Counted from the first letter of the stretch, positions 44,030-53,538 are shown. The stretch: DNA of 64,000 bases from an uncultured Bacilli bacterium (GCA_944358445.1 CALVRC010000003.1:43991-107990), one strand, 5' to 3'. Notes: generated from the letters alone by a model not told the origin. Numbers and translations are program-made.

Positions 44030-45018
44030 AACCACACCCCATATACTAAAGCAAACATTGAGGCAATTAAACCAATAGTCCAAAAAAGTTTAACTATATC
44101 TGTTTCTTTCCACCCTTTCTTTTCAAATGTATGATGAATGGGTGTCATAGGAAAAACTCTTTTTTTGGTTAATTTATATACTACTATTTGAATCATACAA
44201 CTTAATGTTTCTATAACAAAAACTAAACCGATGACAACTAAAAGTAGTTCATGACGGGTTAATATGGCATAAGCTCCTAAGGTAGCTCCTAAAGATAAAG
44301 ATCCGGTATCACCCATAAACACTTTGGCTTTATTTGTGTTATAAAGAAGAAAACCTAATAACGATCCTACTAAAGTGAAGGCAAATACAGCAATATCTTC
44401 ATATCCTTCAAGCCAGCCAGTATTCCACGATATTATTCCAAAAGTTAAGAAACTAATAACTGAAAGTCCACCAGCAAGTCCATCTAGTCCATCAGTCAAA
44501 TTTACCGCATTACTGCTGGCAACTAAAATGAATAAGATAAATACACCATAGAGCCAACCTATATCTATTTTAATATTTAAGCTATGAATCCAAAGTAGTG
44601 GTTCACTACCCGATTTCATAAATAAATAGAAAAAAATGATAGCTACTATTACTTGTAAGTTAAATTTTTGTCCTTTGGTTAATCCTTTGTTGTTATGTTT
44701 TTTTATAATTAAATAATCATCAATAAAACCTATTAAACCATAACTTAAAAAGGTAAAAATAATAATTATTAAAGTATAGGTGATTTCAATTTTTTTTAAA
44801 TATATAAAAATTAATGTTATTAAGATGGTTGAAATTATAAAGATTAATCCTCCCATTGTTGGAGTACCTTCTTTTGATTTATGTGTTCTTTGTAAATAAA
44901 TACTTAAACTTTGAGAGGCGTGAAGTTTTTTTAAAAGTGGAATTATTGTTAATCCAATTATGGCGGCAAATATAAAACCAATCATCATTGCCATAATAGA
45001 TTTAGTTAGAATAAGCAT
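44026..45018 (-). CDS. mraY: Phospho-N-acetylmuramoyl-pentapeptide-transferase
   Basis: A 330-residue membrane enzyme with about ten helices that makes lipid I from UDP-MurNAc-pentapeptide and undecaprenyl phosphate. Marks: TPTMGGLIFI, GFIDDYLIIKKHNNKGL, AVNLTDGLDGLAGGL, AKVFMGDTGSLSLGA and PMTPIHHTFEKKGW (the histidine-rich loop). It sits between a PBP gene (10 bases upstream) and ftsW (4-base overlap), as in other dcw clusters. Confidence 0.97.
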   Translation of the reverse strand: MLILTKSIMAMMIGFIFAAIIGLTIIPLLKKLHASQSLSIYLQRTHKSKEGTPTMGGLIFIISTILITLIFIYLKKIEITYTLIIIIFTFLSYGLIGFIDDYLIIKKHNNKGLTKGQKFNLQVIVAIIFFYLFMKSGSEPLLWIHSLNIKIDIGWLYGVFILFILVASSNAVNLTDGLDGLAGGLSVISFLTFGIISWNTGWLEGYEDIAVFAFTLVGSLLGFLLYNTNKAKVFMGDTGSLSLGATLGAYAILTRHELLLVVIGLVFVIETLSCMIQIVVYKLTKKRVFPMTPIHHTFEKKGWKETDIVKLFWTIGLIASMFALVYGVWL

Positions 45019-45028
45019 TTAATCACCT

Positions 45029-46933
45029 CTACTCTGTAAACAATCTAACAGTTTTTCCTTCATCTAATTTAGTTCCAGCTTCTGGTGATTGGTAAGTAAC
45101 CTTTTTTCCATTACCTTCGACTGATACTTCAAAATTTTTTAATTCTTTTTTAGCATCTTCAATACTTTTTCCAGTTACATCAGGTACACTATAAGTTTTA
45201 GGATCAGGCCATTTGTATTTTTTGTCTTTGCCTCCTTCACTTTTAGGAATGTTTAAAGCTTTGATACAATCTTTTAAAACGGCTTTAGAAATTGGTCCAA
45301 CAGTTGTTCCTCCATACTGAACTGTTCCTTTTGGATTATCAATAGCAATATAGACAACAACCTGCGGATTATCTGCGGGAAGAAACCCTATAAATGATAA
45401 AATATAGTTATTTGATAAGTATCTACCATTTTCTACTTTTTGAGCTGTTCCGGTTTTACCACCGACTCTATAACCATCTATATATGAGGTTCTTCCACTT
45501 CCGTTAGCGACAACATTTTCTAAAGCTTCTCTTACTTTTTTACTTGTTTCTTCACTGATTACTTGCCTTACTTTAGTTGGTTTTGTTTCTTTAATGACTG
45601 TGTTTGTTTCTGGTTCATTGATACTTTTCACAATATATGGTTTATATAAAGTTCCACCATTAATAGCAGCACTTACGGCGGTAACTTGTTGAATTGGTGT
45701 TACTGATACACCTTGACCAAAGGCTGTGGTTGCTAGTTCAACTGGTCCAACTTTGCTTCTATCAAAGATAATTCCACTGGCTTCTCCATTTAAATCTACT
45801 CCTGTTTTTTTTCCAAAGCCAAATGAATCTATATAATCGAATAATGTGTTTTTCCCTAATCTTTGCCCCAAAACAACAAATCCTGGGTTACATGAATTTT
45901 CTACAACCTGCATAAAAGTTTCTTTCCCATGTCCACCATGTTTCCAGCAATGAATGGTAGCATTTTCTACTTTGATGCTTCCTTTGTCATAATAAGTGTC
46001 TTTATTTAAATCGACTTTTCCTTCTTCTAAGGCTGCGGCTAATGTGATGATTTTAAAAGTAGAACCTGGTTCATAAGTTGCCCATATTGGTAAGTTTCTA
46101 TTTATTTCTTCTAAACTATATTCTTGATAATTACTAGGTGAGAAGTTTGGTCTAGCAGATATAGCTAATATTTCTCCATTACTTGGATCCATAACTAAGC
46201 CTATTGCTCTATCTGGATTATATTTTGTTACTGCATTACTTAATTCTCTTTCTAAGGATGTTTGTATTTCGTTATTTATGGTTAAGGTAATGTTCATACC
46301 GTCTTGTGGTTGTTCATAGACTTCGCTTAAGGATAATTTGTTTCCTTTGGCATCACTAAAATATTTGATTGCACCATCTTCACCAGTTAAGTATTCATCA
46401 TAGGTTAGTTCAATTCCACTTAACCCTTGATTATCAATACCAACAAATCCTAGAGTGTGTGCCATATAACTATCGTATGGATATACTCTTTTAGATTCTT
46501 TAACTAAATATACACCATCTAATTTTAAATTTTTTATTTTGTCAGCGACTTCATATGATAGTCTTCTTCCTTCTGGATGAACTCTTTCTATTGATGTTTT
46601 TTTACTTACATGTTTATACATTGTTTCATAACTTACGTTTAATATTTCAGCTAATTTTGTAGCTGTCATTTTTTTATCTTTTATTTGATTTGGAATTACA
46701 ACTAATGATGTGGTTGTCGCATTATCTGCAAGTATTACACCAGTTCTATCATAGATTAATCCTCTATCAGCTTTAATTGGTAAGTTTCTACTCCATAGGT
46801 CGCTTGCTTTTTTATTTAATTTTTTATAATCTATTACTTGAATATAAAAAACTCTTAAGATTATAACTACAAATATGAATAAGATAATGCATAATGTTAT
46901 TTTCATTCTTTTGTGTATATTTTTAAAGAACAT
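45029..46933 (-). CDS. Penicillin-binding protein with PASTA domain (FtsI/SpoVD type)
   Basis: A class B transpeptidase of about 634 residues: N-terminal membrane anchor (KITLCIILFIFVVIILRVFYI), dimer domain with ADRGLIYDRTG, transpeptidase with EPGSTFKII (catalytic Ser about 296), a SxN-like SCNPG (about 346), and KTGTAQK (about 496), then one PASTA domain (SVPDVTGKSIEDAKKEL). The order pbp-mraY-ftsW fits SpoVD or FtsI. The start is set at 46933 because GGTGAAG lies before that ATG; the ATG at 46945 lacks a ribosome site. It is the second class B PBP of the cluster. Confidence 0.92.
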   Translation of the reverse strand: MFFKNIHKRMKITLCIILFIFVVIILRVFYIQVIDYKKLNKKASDLWSRNLPIKADRGLIYDRTGVILADNATTTSLVVIPNQIKDKKMTATKLAEILNVSYETMYKHVSKKTSIERVHPEGRRLSYEVADKIKNLKLDGVYLVKESKRVYPYDSYMAHTLGFVGIDNQGLSGIELTYDEYLTGEDGAIKYFSDAKGNKLSLSEVYEQPQDGMNITLTINNEIQTSLERELSNAVTKYNPDRAIGLVMDPSNGEILAISARPNFSPSNYQEYSLEEINRNLPIWATYEPGSTFKIITLAAALEEGKVDLNKDTYYDKGSIKVENATIHCWKHGGHGKETFMQVVENSCNPGFVVLGQRLGKNTLFDYIDSFGFGKKTGVDLNGEASGIIFDRSKVGPVELATTAFGQGVSVTPIQQVTAVSAAINGGTLYKPYIVKSINEPETNTVIKETKPTKVRQVISEETSKKVREALENVVANGSGRTSYIDGYRVGGKTGTAQKVENGRYLSNNYILSFIGFLPADNPQVVVYIAIDNPKGTVQYGGTTVGPISKAVLKDCIKALNIPKSEGGKDKKYKWPDPKTYSVPDVTGKSIEDAKKELKNFEVSVEGNGKKVTYQSPEAGTKLDEGKTVRLFTE

Positions 46934-46956
46934 ATTCTTCACCATTTAAATATATG

Positions 46957-46962
46957 ATTATA
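46957..46962 (-). promoter_or_regulatory. -10 element upstream of the PBP-mraY-ftsW operon
   Basis: A perfect TATAAT on the minus strand, 24 bases above the start codon. The -35 is weak (T-rich). It implies that this part of the division cluster has its own promoter, below a terminator at 46981-47007. Confidence 0.55.
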
Positions 46963-46980
46963 GCCTATAAATGTTTACAA

Positions 46981-47007
46981 GAAAAAAGTTCATTTGACTG
47001 AACTTTT
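46981..47007 (-). terminator. Terminator upstream of the PBP operon
   Basis: A 9-bp stem AAAAGTTCA/TGAACTTTT with a 6-base loop and T6 on the minus strand; it follows the remnant gene at 47010-47314. Confidence 0.85.
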
Positions 47008-47009
47008 GA

Positions 47010-47314
47010 CTATAATACAGGAATAATTTTCTTTTCTAATATATTATTTATTTGTTGAACAGAGTTTATAACATTTTTAAAAGATATATTTTCGCATATT
47101 CATAGTTATTTTGATAATTATTCCATAATGATTTTAATCTTGAATCATCACTAATTAATTCTATATATTTACTAGCATTATCAATATAATCTAATGTTTC
47201 ACGGGCTTTAGAGGTATTAATAATTGCATTTTTTAAAGTTTCTTTATTAATGTCATTCCATTTTAAATTAACAAACATATATAGATCATAGTAATTTTTT
47301 TCTAATATTATCAA
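47010..47314 (-). pseudogene. Frameshifted small hypothetical gene
   Basis: An 82-codon frame starts at TTG (47314) and ends EYAKIYLLKML at 47066. The neighbouring frame continues naturally (ISFKNVINSVQQINNILEKKIIPVL) to a TAG at 47010-47012, next to the terminator, and one extra A in the AAAA at the join makes a single frame (EYAKNISFKNVINSVQQ). Upstream of the TTG there is no ATG and a TAA soon interrupts. It is probably a decayed helical protein gene. No family is recognised. Confidence 0.55.
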
Positions 47315-47461
47315 TGTTTCTGCTATGATAAAAGGATGATTTTAATCACCCTCTCCTTACAGTTACTTGTATCTTTTAACACCTATCGACACTATTTGAC
47401 AAAGAACCATTTTATTAAGCGTACTTAAAAGCATACAAGCTGATATATAATTATGCTTATG

Positions 47462-47854
47462 TTAATAATTATTTACTCCATAATCTATATAATAGTAACT
47501 GCTGTTACCTGTGAATGATATAGAGGTTGCTTCTCCTTGCCCACTTGTAAACACTGATGTTTTCCAGTCTACTGGAGCACTACTACTATGGTTATATTTA
47601 TATATTGTATATGTATTATTTGCTGGATTATTTACTATATAATTTAAATCATATCCTCTTACTGTTCCAGAAATTGTTACATTTGAATATTCTAAAGATG
47701 ATACCTGTCCAGTGCCACTTGTAAACACTGATGTTTTCCAATCTACTGGAGCTCCACTATTATGATTATATCTATAAATTGTATATGTATTATTAGCAAT
47801 ATCGTTAACTGCATAATCTATATAATAATATTTTAATTTGTATGTGGTTTTGTG
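47462..47854 (-). pseudogene. Remnant of a tandem-repeat surface protein
   Basis: An open frame of 131 codons from 47854 (just after an in-frame TGA) to a TAA at 47462 has no ATG; a GTG at 47728 is the only internal start. It encodes two copies of a 58-residue unit (174 bp period; TYTIYRYNHNSGAPVDWKTS and TYTIYKYNHSSSAPVDWKTS), aromatic-, Asn- and Ser-rich, as in secreted wall proteins. The front of this frame overlaps the end of the next gene upstream. It looks like the tail of a larger repeat protein left after deletion. Confidence 0.6.
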
Positions 47855-48249
47855 TCATAGATGATTTTATCTATGCCTTGTTTTAGTAAATCTTCATTAG
47901 CTGTAGTTTCAATTCCTCTAATTTCATCTGGCTTGAAATCTTCACCTAATAGTCCTTGTAATTCATATATTTTTTTGTTATCTTTCATAAAACTAATATA
48001 AATTGTATCATTTGATAGTGTTTCGTCACTAGTGTTTGTTACATAGAATTCAATTTTTGTTTTATTATCAATGTTTTTTATACTAACATTATTTATTTTA
48101 TAGTTTGTTAGGGTATAATTTTTGGTTAAGTCTTTTAAATTAACACTTTCTTCTTTTGAATTATTATAAAGAATTAAACCAATAACACTTCCAATAATTA
48201 CTAGTAAAACTATAATGATTGTTACAATTATTAAAACTTTTTTCTTCAT
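47833..48249 (-). CDS. Membrane-anchored small protein with a beta domain
   Basis: A 138-residue protein: MKKKVLIIVTIIIVLLVIIG is an uncleaved N-terminal membrane anchor, followed by an extracytoplasmic beta-sandwich-like domain (IKNIDNKTKIEFYVTNTSDETLSNDTIYISF...YELQGLLGEDFKPDEIRGIETTAN), similar to FxLYD-type domains. It follows the cysteine-rich pseudopilin gene by 6 bases, so it is likely cotranscribed and outside the cell with it. It has AAAGGAT before the start. Confidence 0.6.
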   Translation of the reverse strand: MKKKVLIIVTIIIVLLVIIGSVIGLILYNNSKEESVNLKDLTKNYTLTNYKINNVSIKNIDNKTKIEFYVTNTSDETLSNDTIYISFMKDNKKIYELQGLLGEDFKPDEIRGIETTANEDLLKQGIDKIIYDTKPHTN

Positions 48250-48255
48250 TTTGAT

Positions 48256-49623
48256 TTATCCTTTCACACATTTTTTATTATTTAAGACATATCCTGGTGG
48301 ACAGTTATATTGTATTGTTTCTATGACATCTACGGTATCAATTACTGTTTTATTACATTTCATGGAACTACCATAGCCACTTGATGTGTATCCTGACGGA
48401 CAGCTATAGCTATAACTTGTTGTAGGATTTGCATATACGGTAGTGGATTTTGTACATCTCATTGAACTACCATAGCCACTTGATGTATAACCTGATGGGC
48501 AATAATAAGTTGTTGAAGTGGTTGGGTTTGCATATACCGTTGTGGATTTTGTACATTTCATAGAACTTCCTGAGCCACTTTTTTTATAGCCTGATGGACA
48601 AGTATATCCTGTTGAAGTACGTGGGCTTTCGGTCCAACTTCTATGACAAAAAGTTCCGGCATCATAATAAGCTCCTGTATAGCTACCACATTTATCTTGC
48701 TTTCTATAGCATTCATTACCAGAACCCGAATATCCTTGTGAGGTTAAAGCAAGTACATTACATTCGCAACGATATCCTTGTGATAGATATCCATTTACAT
48801 AACTTCGCCATTTTTGTTTTGAACCTTCAGGATCACTACAATAAATTTTGTAATATAACTGCATACTGTGTCTACAAGAACACTGATTTCCAGAAAGACT
48901 ACAACCACCATTACAACTTTTAGTTGTTGTTTGAGTAGGAGATGTGGTGGTAGTTGATTTTTTTGAACATTTTGTAGAACTACCTGAGCCACTTTTTGTA
49001 TAGCCCGATGGACAGGAATAATTTTTTTTGGATAATCTAGAGGTTGATGTGGTTGTTCTTTTATAACATGATGTAGAACTTCCTGAACCCCTTTTTGTAT
49101 AGCCTGATGGGCAATTATACACTTTAGTAGCTATATTATTAGCTGATAAAACTGTTGTTTTTGAACATTTCTTGGGATCTTTATCTGATTTAGTATATCC
49201 TGTTGGGCAAGACTGCAATGTAACAATTAAAGCATTATCTAATTCTTTATCACACTCTTCTTGTGTCATTATTTTATAATCAATATTATTTTCTGATAAT
49301 TTTTGAACTAAAACCACTTTGTCTTCAATGTTTTTTCCAGTAGTAATATCTTCAACAGGAGAGGTCAATTCTCCAGATTCAACTAGATCTTTTATAGGAA
49401 CACAATATTTACTACTTTTACCTGGTGGGTATTTTTGAGTATTTTCGTTAATATGTATTAAAGTAGAATCATAAATAAACTGATTCATAGTTTCATTTGT
49501 ATCATCAGAACTAGAAGATAATCTATTTAGTATTGTTGGAGCAATTAAAACTAGTAATAATCCTATGACTACTATTACTCCCAATATTTCGGCTAGTGTG
49601 AAACCATTATTATTTGTTTTCAT
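48256..49623 (-). CDS. Prepilin-like protein with cysteine-rich tandem repeats
   Basis: A 455-residue protein. The N-terminus NNGFTLAEILGVIVVIGLLL is a type IV prepilin leader and spine. The middle and C-terminus carry seven related modules of the form CPSGYTKSGSGSSTKC (C-x13-14-C), separated by Ser/Thr-rich linkers; the two best conserved copies share the linker TTVYANPTTS. A central cysteine-rich region (SCNGGCSLSGNQCSC) lies between. With about 30 cysteines, it is probably stabilised by disulfides outside the cell. Length is far above normal pilins. It could be a minor-pilin adhesin (inference). Confidence 0.75.
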   Translation of the reverse strand: MKTNNNGFTLAEILGVIVVIGLLLVLIAPTILNRLSSSSDDTNETMNQFIYDSTLIHINENTQKYPPGKSSKYCVPIKDLVESGELTSPVEDITTGKNIEDKVVLVQKLSENNIDYKIMTQEECDKELDNALIVTLQSCPTGYTKSDKDPKKCSKTTVLSANNIATKVYNCPSGYTKRGSGSSTSCYKRTTTSTSRLSKKNYSCPSGYTKSGSGSSTKCSKKSTTTTSPTQTTTKSCNGGCSLSGNQCSCRHSMQLYYKIYCSDPEGSKQKWRSYVNGYLSQGYRCECNVLALTSQGYSGSGNECYRKQDKCGSYTGAYYDAGTFCHRSWTESPRTSTGYTCPSGYKKSGSGSSMKCTKSTTVYANPTTSTTYYCPSGYTSSGYGSSMRCTKSTTVYANPTTSYSYSCPSGYTSSGYGSSMKCNKTVIDTVDVIETIQYNCPPGYVLNNKKCVKG

Positions 49624-49755
49624 GTTCTCTCCCCTTCTATTATTTTTAATGTATTTATATTATATCATTTCTTTAATTTATTTCCTAACATTATCTCATA
49701 TCTTTTTAAATGAATTTTATATTTTGTAATATTTTGTCAATTTTCAAAAAAAGGC

Positions 49756-50916
49756 TTAAGCCTCTTTTGCTGGATTTACTTTTATATCTTTATTATACAT
49801 TTTAACTACTTCGCTATATTTGTTATATAATCTTTGATAATCACTATTATAATCAGCAGTCATTTGGCTAAATGGAATAACTTTGAAGTTTGTCCAGCGA
49901 CTACCTTTATGATAGTAATTATATAAAAGTTCGTTGTTTAAATTTTCTAATTTTATAGTAGTTTGTCCATCCTTTTCTTCTTTGACAACATCAACAGATG
50001 TCATAAGTTCGACCATAGTATTATAGTCATTATTTGTGCTTTGAGCTGATATAAAATTACCTAATGAATAAATGACTAATGTATTATTTATGTAGGTTAT
50101 TGGTTCAATTACATGTGGATGAGTTCCAATAATGATATCAACACCTAGTGAAGATAAGTATTCAGCCTGTCTTTTCTGTTCTTCGGTTGGCTCTGTTTTA
50201 TATTCTGTTCCCCAGTGCATAGATACCATCAATAAATCTACTTTATCTCTCACTTTTTCTATATCACTTTTTACTTTTTCATCACTATATATGTTGACTA
50301 AATATTCTTTTCCTGAGGGTACACTGATACCATTTGTTCCATAGGTATAGGCTAATAATGTATATTTAATTCCATTTTTTTCTTTGATTTTTATTTCTTC
50401 TGACTCTTCTTTAGAACAGTAACTACCGGCAGTTAAAGCATCTTTTGTTTTCCAATATTCACATGAATTTAATACCGCCTTTTCTCCTCTATCCATAGTA
50501 TGATTATTGGCAAGTGAAACTAGATTAAAACCAGCATCTATCATGGCATCACCAAACTCCTGTGGTGAATTAAAAGTTGGATAATCAGATAAACCTAGAG
50601 CTGTTCCACCTAAAATACTTTCTTGATTATAAAAAGCTAAATCATAGTTTTGAATAATAGGTTTAATATATTCTAAATGTGAATCAAAATTATACACTCC
50701 ATTTTTATAAGCATCTCTATAAACTGAGCCGTGTAATAAAGCATCTCCTACCATTACTAAGGATAATTTGCTTGTTTTTACTTCTGGTTCTTTTTTGACT
50801 TCTTCTACTTTATTTTCTTTCTTTGGTTTTTCTTTTTCATTATTTAAAAAGAAAAACGCTCCTAGTATTCCTATTAATATGATTACTAAAATTAATATAA
50901 CATACTTCTTTTTCAT
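49756..50916 (-). CDS. CapA-family protein (poly-gamma-glutamate type metallophosphatase fold)
   Basis: A 386-residue protein with an N-terminal anchor (YVILILVIILIGILGAFFFL) and an extracytoplasmic CapA domain: LVMVGDALLHG, YNQESILGG, LANNHTMDRGEKAV, SMHWGTEYK and IIGTHPHVIEP, which are the metal-binding motifs of the CapA/PgsA family. PgsBC partners are not in the window, so its role may be other wall polymer processing. It follows a lipoprotein gene by 12 bases. Confidence 0.88.
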   Translation of the reverse strand: MKKKYVILILVIILIGILGAFFFLNNEKEKPKKENKVEEVKKEPEVKTSKLSLVMVGDALLHGSVYRDAYKNGVYNFDSHLEYIKPIIQNYDLAFYNQESILGGTALGLSDYPTFNSPQEFGDAMIDAGFNLVSLANNHTMDRGEKAVLNSCEYWKTKDALTAGSYCSKEESEEIKIKEKNGIKYTLLAYTYGTNGISVPSGKEYLVNIYSDEKVKSDIEKVRDKVDLLMVSMHWGTEYKTEPTEEQKRQAEYLSSLGVDIIIGTHPHVIEPITYINNTLVIYSLGNFISAQSTNNDYNTMVELMTSVDVVKEEKDGQTTIKLENLNNELLYNYYHKGSRWTNFKVIPFSQMTADYNSDYQRLYNKYSEVVKMYNKDIKVNPAKEA

Positions 50917-50928
50917 AATTTTCTCCTT

Positions 50929-51201
50929 TTAAAAACTACAACTACCACTTAATGAACTAACATATTTTTTTAAGGCATCTTTTCCTTCTTCATTATTAGT
51001 ACTGCTTGTAAAATATGTTCCATTTATTTCATCTACTACACTACTACTTTGGGCTTTTCCATCTAATTTATATGATGTAATCATACCATCTTTCATTTCA
51101 AAAATAGCTTCCTTATTATTAATGGTACACACAAATTCTTCTCCGTTAGTACAACCTGTTAAAGCAAACATTCCAAACAATACAATAATTAATTTTTTCA
51201 T
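50929..51201 (-). CDS. Small lipoprotein
   Basis: A 90-residue protein with a type II signal peptide: MKKLIIVLFGMFALTGC, lipobox LTGC with the acylated Cys17. The mature part is 74 residues and contains two more cysteines (VCTIN and SGSCSF), perhaps a disulfide. No family is recognised. It lies between cls and capA with short spacers (11 and 12 bases), suggesting one transcript. Confidence 0.8.
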   Translation of the reverse strand: MKKLIIVLFGMFALTGCTNGEEFVCTINNKEAIFEMKDGMITSYKLDGKAQSSSVVDEINGTYFTSSTNNEEGKDALKKYVSSLSGSCSF

Positions 51202-51212
51202 TTTTTCTCTCC

Positions 51213-52754
51213 TTACATTAATGGGGCAAAAGCTTTTAAGATTTGCCTTTTTAAATTATTAAACCAATTTAATTTTCCCATATTTTTTAAAGTTATTTCT
51301 TTTGATTCTTTTAGTGTTTGAGCAAAGTCTTTTTTTATAGTAAATATGGACGAACAATCATATAGCCACACTCCACATTCGAAATGAAGATATAAACTTC
51401 GGTAGTCTAGATTTACTGTGCCTATTGTAGCATACTCATCATCAATTATAAATGTTTTGGCATGAATAAATCCTTTAGTATATTCATATATTTTAACACC
51501 ACCATCTAAAAGAACATCATAATAGGCTTTTGTTACTTCATTAACTAATTTTTTATCGGGAATTCCTGGTGTTATGATTCTTACATCAACTCCTCTTTTA
51601 GCGGCAGTAGTGAGTGCTGTAATAATTTCATTATCTAGGACTAAATATGGGGTTGTTATATAAATATATTTATTTGCTTTACCTATTAGATTTAAATAAA
51701 TCGTTTCTCCTACTGCTTCACTATTCCACGGGCTATCACTATAAGGAATAACATAACCATCTGATGATGTTTCATACTCATATGGAGAATGATATTTTTC
51801 ATAATCCTCATTTTCTTCTTTTATGAAATCCCACATTGATAAAAACATTACTGTAAAGTTCCAAACGGCTTCTCCTTCGAGCATAATTCCATTATCTTTC
51901 CAATGACCAAAGCGAATTTTTTCACCAATATATTCATCGGCTAGATTAATACCTCCTGTAAAGGCTATATGTCCATCGATAACAGCAATTTTTCTATGAT
52001 CGCGGTTATTAAATTTTGATTTTAAATTAGGAACAAATGGATTAAATACGGCACATTTTATTCCTATTTTTTCTAAAGTTTTATCATAATGATTTGGAAG
52101 TGTCATAATGGATCCAAAATCATCATAAATAATTCTAACCTCAATACCTTCTTCTACTTTTTGTTTTAAAATTTCTAAAATGGTATTCCACATTTTACCT
52201 TCACCTATAATAAAATATTCAAGGAAAATGTATTTTCTAGCACTCTTGATAGATTCTAACAATTTTGTATAATATGTTTTTCCATTAGATAAGTATGTTG
52301 TTTTTGTGTGTTTACATATGTTGGTCAAGGCATAATTTTCAATATATTTTGCTTGATTATGGGCAGCTATATTTTCATATCTTAATTCGCCCATAACTAT
52401 GTTATGTGAATCTTTATATTTAACTTGTTTATAATAAATGTTTTTCATTTTTTCTTTTTGTCTTTTGGAAAGTTGATTACCCCCAAATAAAGAATATAAA
52501 AGCAATCCAAAAATCGGTAAAACTAAGATAGGAATAACCCATGCTATTTTATATCCAGGGTTTGCTCTACTATTAACAATATGAAGAACTAATATGAGAG
52601 CAAATATTACGCATATAAAATAAAAAATTATAAAATAGCTATAAAATTCAAATATCATAATAAAAATAATGGCTATTTGTATAATCATAAGTAAAGGAAC
52701 TAGGAAAACACGATGACCTAATAAATTTAAATGTTTTTTCATGAATTTGACCAT
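51213..52754 (-). CDS. cls: Cardiolipin synthase
   Basis: A 513-residue phospholipase D-superfamily enzyme. Two N-terminal membrane helices precede two HKD motifs: HRKIAVIDGHIAFTGGIN and HAKTFIIDDEYATIGTVN. It condenses two phosphatidylglycerols to cardiolipin at the membrane. The start at 52754 is chosen because AAGGTGATT precedes that ATG; the GTG at 52763 lies inside that site. It is first in the run cls-lipoprotein-capA. Confidence 0.94.
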   Translation of the reverse strand: MVKFMKKHLNLLGHRVFLVPLLMIIQIAIIFIMIFEFYSYFIIFYFICVIFALILVLHIVNSRANPGYKIAWVIPILVLPIFGLLLYSLFGGNQLSKRQKEKMKNIYYKQVKYKDSHNIVMGELRYENIAAHNQAKYIENYALTNICKHTKTTYLSNGKTYYTKLLESIKSARKYIFLEYFIIGEGKMWNTILEILKQKVEEGIEVRIIYDDFGSIMTLPNHYDKTLEKIGIKCAVFNPFVPNLKSKFNNRDHRKIAVIDGHIAFTGGINLADEYIGEKIRFGHWKDNGIMLEGEAVWNFTVMFLSMWDFIKEENEDYEKYHSPYEYETSSDGYVIPYSDSPWNSEAVGETIYLNLIGKANKYIYITTPYLVLDNEIITALTTAAKRGVDVRIITPGIPDKKLVNEVTKAYYDVLLDGGVKIYEYTKGFIHAKTFIIDDEYATIGTVNLDYRSLYLHFECGVWLYDCSSIFTIKKDFAQTLKESKEITLKNMGKLNWFNNLKRQILKAFAPLM

Positions 52755-52805
52755 AATAATCACCTTAACTTATCTCTATTTTGATTATACCTTATTTTTG
52801 TCAGT

Positions 52806-52833
52806 TTGACAATTAATGTATAAATGATATACT
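52806..52833 (+). promoter_or_regulatory. Promoter of the CmpB-family gene
   Basis: Consensus -35 TTGACA (52806-52811), a 16-base spacer and -10 TATACT (52828-52833). Confidence 0.88.
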
Positions 52834-52873
52834 ATGTGTAAATTTAGTGAAATTTTTGTTTGTGAGGTAGTAT

Positions 52874-53524
52874 ATGAAGCAAAAGAAAGAAATTTTCGCA
52901 AAAGGAATTTGTTTTAAAAAAGCTTTATGGGTTTTTCTTATTGGCTCTATTTTTGGAGTTATTATGGAAACCATTATAAGTTATTTCCAATATGGGAATT
53001 TTGAAAGTAGAAGAGGTCTTATTTATGGTCCTTTAAATCCAGTATATGGTTTTGGAGCAATGATTTTTATGGTTTTTTTAGCTAAATATAAAAACCCTTT
53101 AAAAGTTTTTATTGGTGGAATGCTTTTAGGTGGAGGTTTTGAATATTTATGTTCTTTGCTTCAAGAATGGATTTTTGGAACGACTTCTTGGGATTATAGT
53201 GGTCATGCTTTCAATATTGGTGGTAGAACTAGTTTACTTTTTATGTTCTACTGGGGAATAATTGCTTTATTGTTTGTTTTTCTTATATATTCTTTTCTTT
53301 CTAAGATGATTGAAAAAATACCGGTTAGAATTGGAGAAGTTTTAACTATTTTACTTATAATTTTTTTACTTGTAGACTGTGCGATTTCAATTACAGCATG
53401 TTTAAGGCAAACAGAGCGTTCTAAAGGATTAGAAGCTAGTAATGGGATAGAGGTATTTTTAGATAAACATTATCCTGATAAACGGTTGAATGAAATATTT
53501 GAAAATGCAAAAAGGCAGAAGTAA
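52874..53524 (+). CDS. CmpB-family putative ABC transporter permease
   Basis: A 216-residue membrane protein with about five helices. LIYGPLNPVYGFGAMI and WDYSGHAFNIGGRTSLLFMFYWGI match the CmpB/ABC_trans_CmpB (PF06541) family, annotated as ABC permease-like though no ATPase partner is known. A plus-strand gene with its own promoter and terminator, it separates two minus-strand cluster segments. GAGGTAGTAT precedes the ATG. Confidence 0.82.
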   Translation: MKQKKEIFAKGICFKKALWVFLIGSIFGVIMETIISYFQYGNFESRRGLIYGPLNPVYGFGAMIFMVFLAKYKNPLKVFIGGMLLGGGFEYLCSLLQEWIFGTTSWDYSGHAFNIGGRTSLLFMFYWGIIALLFVFLIYSFLSKMIEKIPVRIGEVLTILLIIFLLVDCAISITACLRQTERSKGLEASNGIEVFLDKHYPDKRLNEIFENAKRQK

Positions 53525-53538
53525 TTTCTGTCTTTTTA
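53512..53538 (+). terminator. Terminator of the CmpB-family gene
   Basis: An 8-bp stem AGGCAGAA/TTCTGTCT (one G.T pair) then T5; it includes the gene's stop codon. Confidence 0.75.

Noticed and set aside
47462..47760. CRISPR-like repeat at the 174 bp duplication
   Set aside because: Only two copies, protein-coding with a 58-codon period; no short repeat/spacer structure.
48594..48923. Plus-strand 109-codon frame and the minus-strand 65-codon frame inside the cysteine-rich pseudopilin
   Set aside because: Both are alternative readings of the repetitive pseudopilin DNA, with no start signals.
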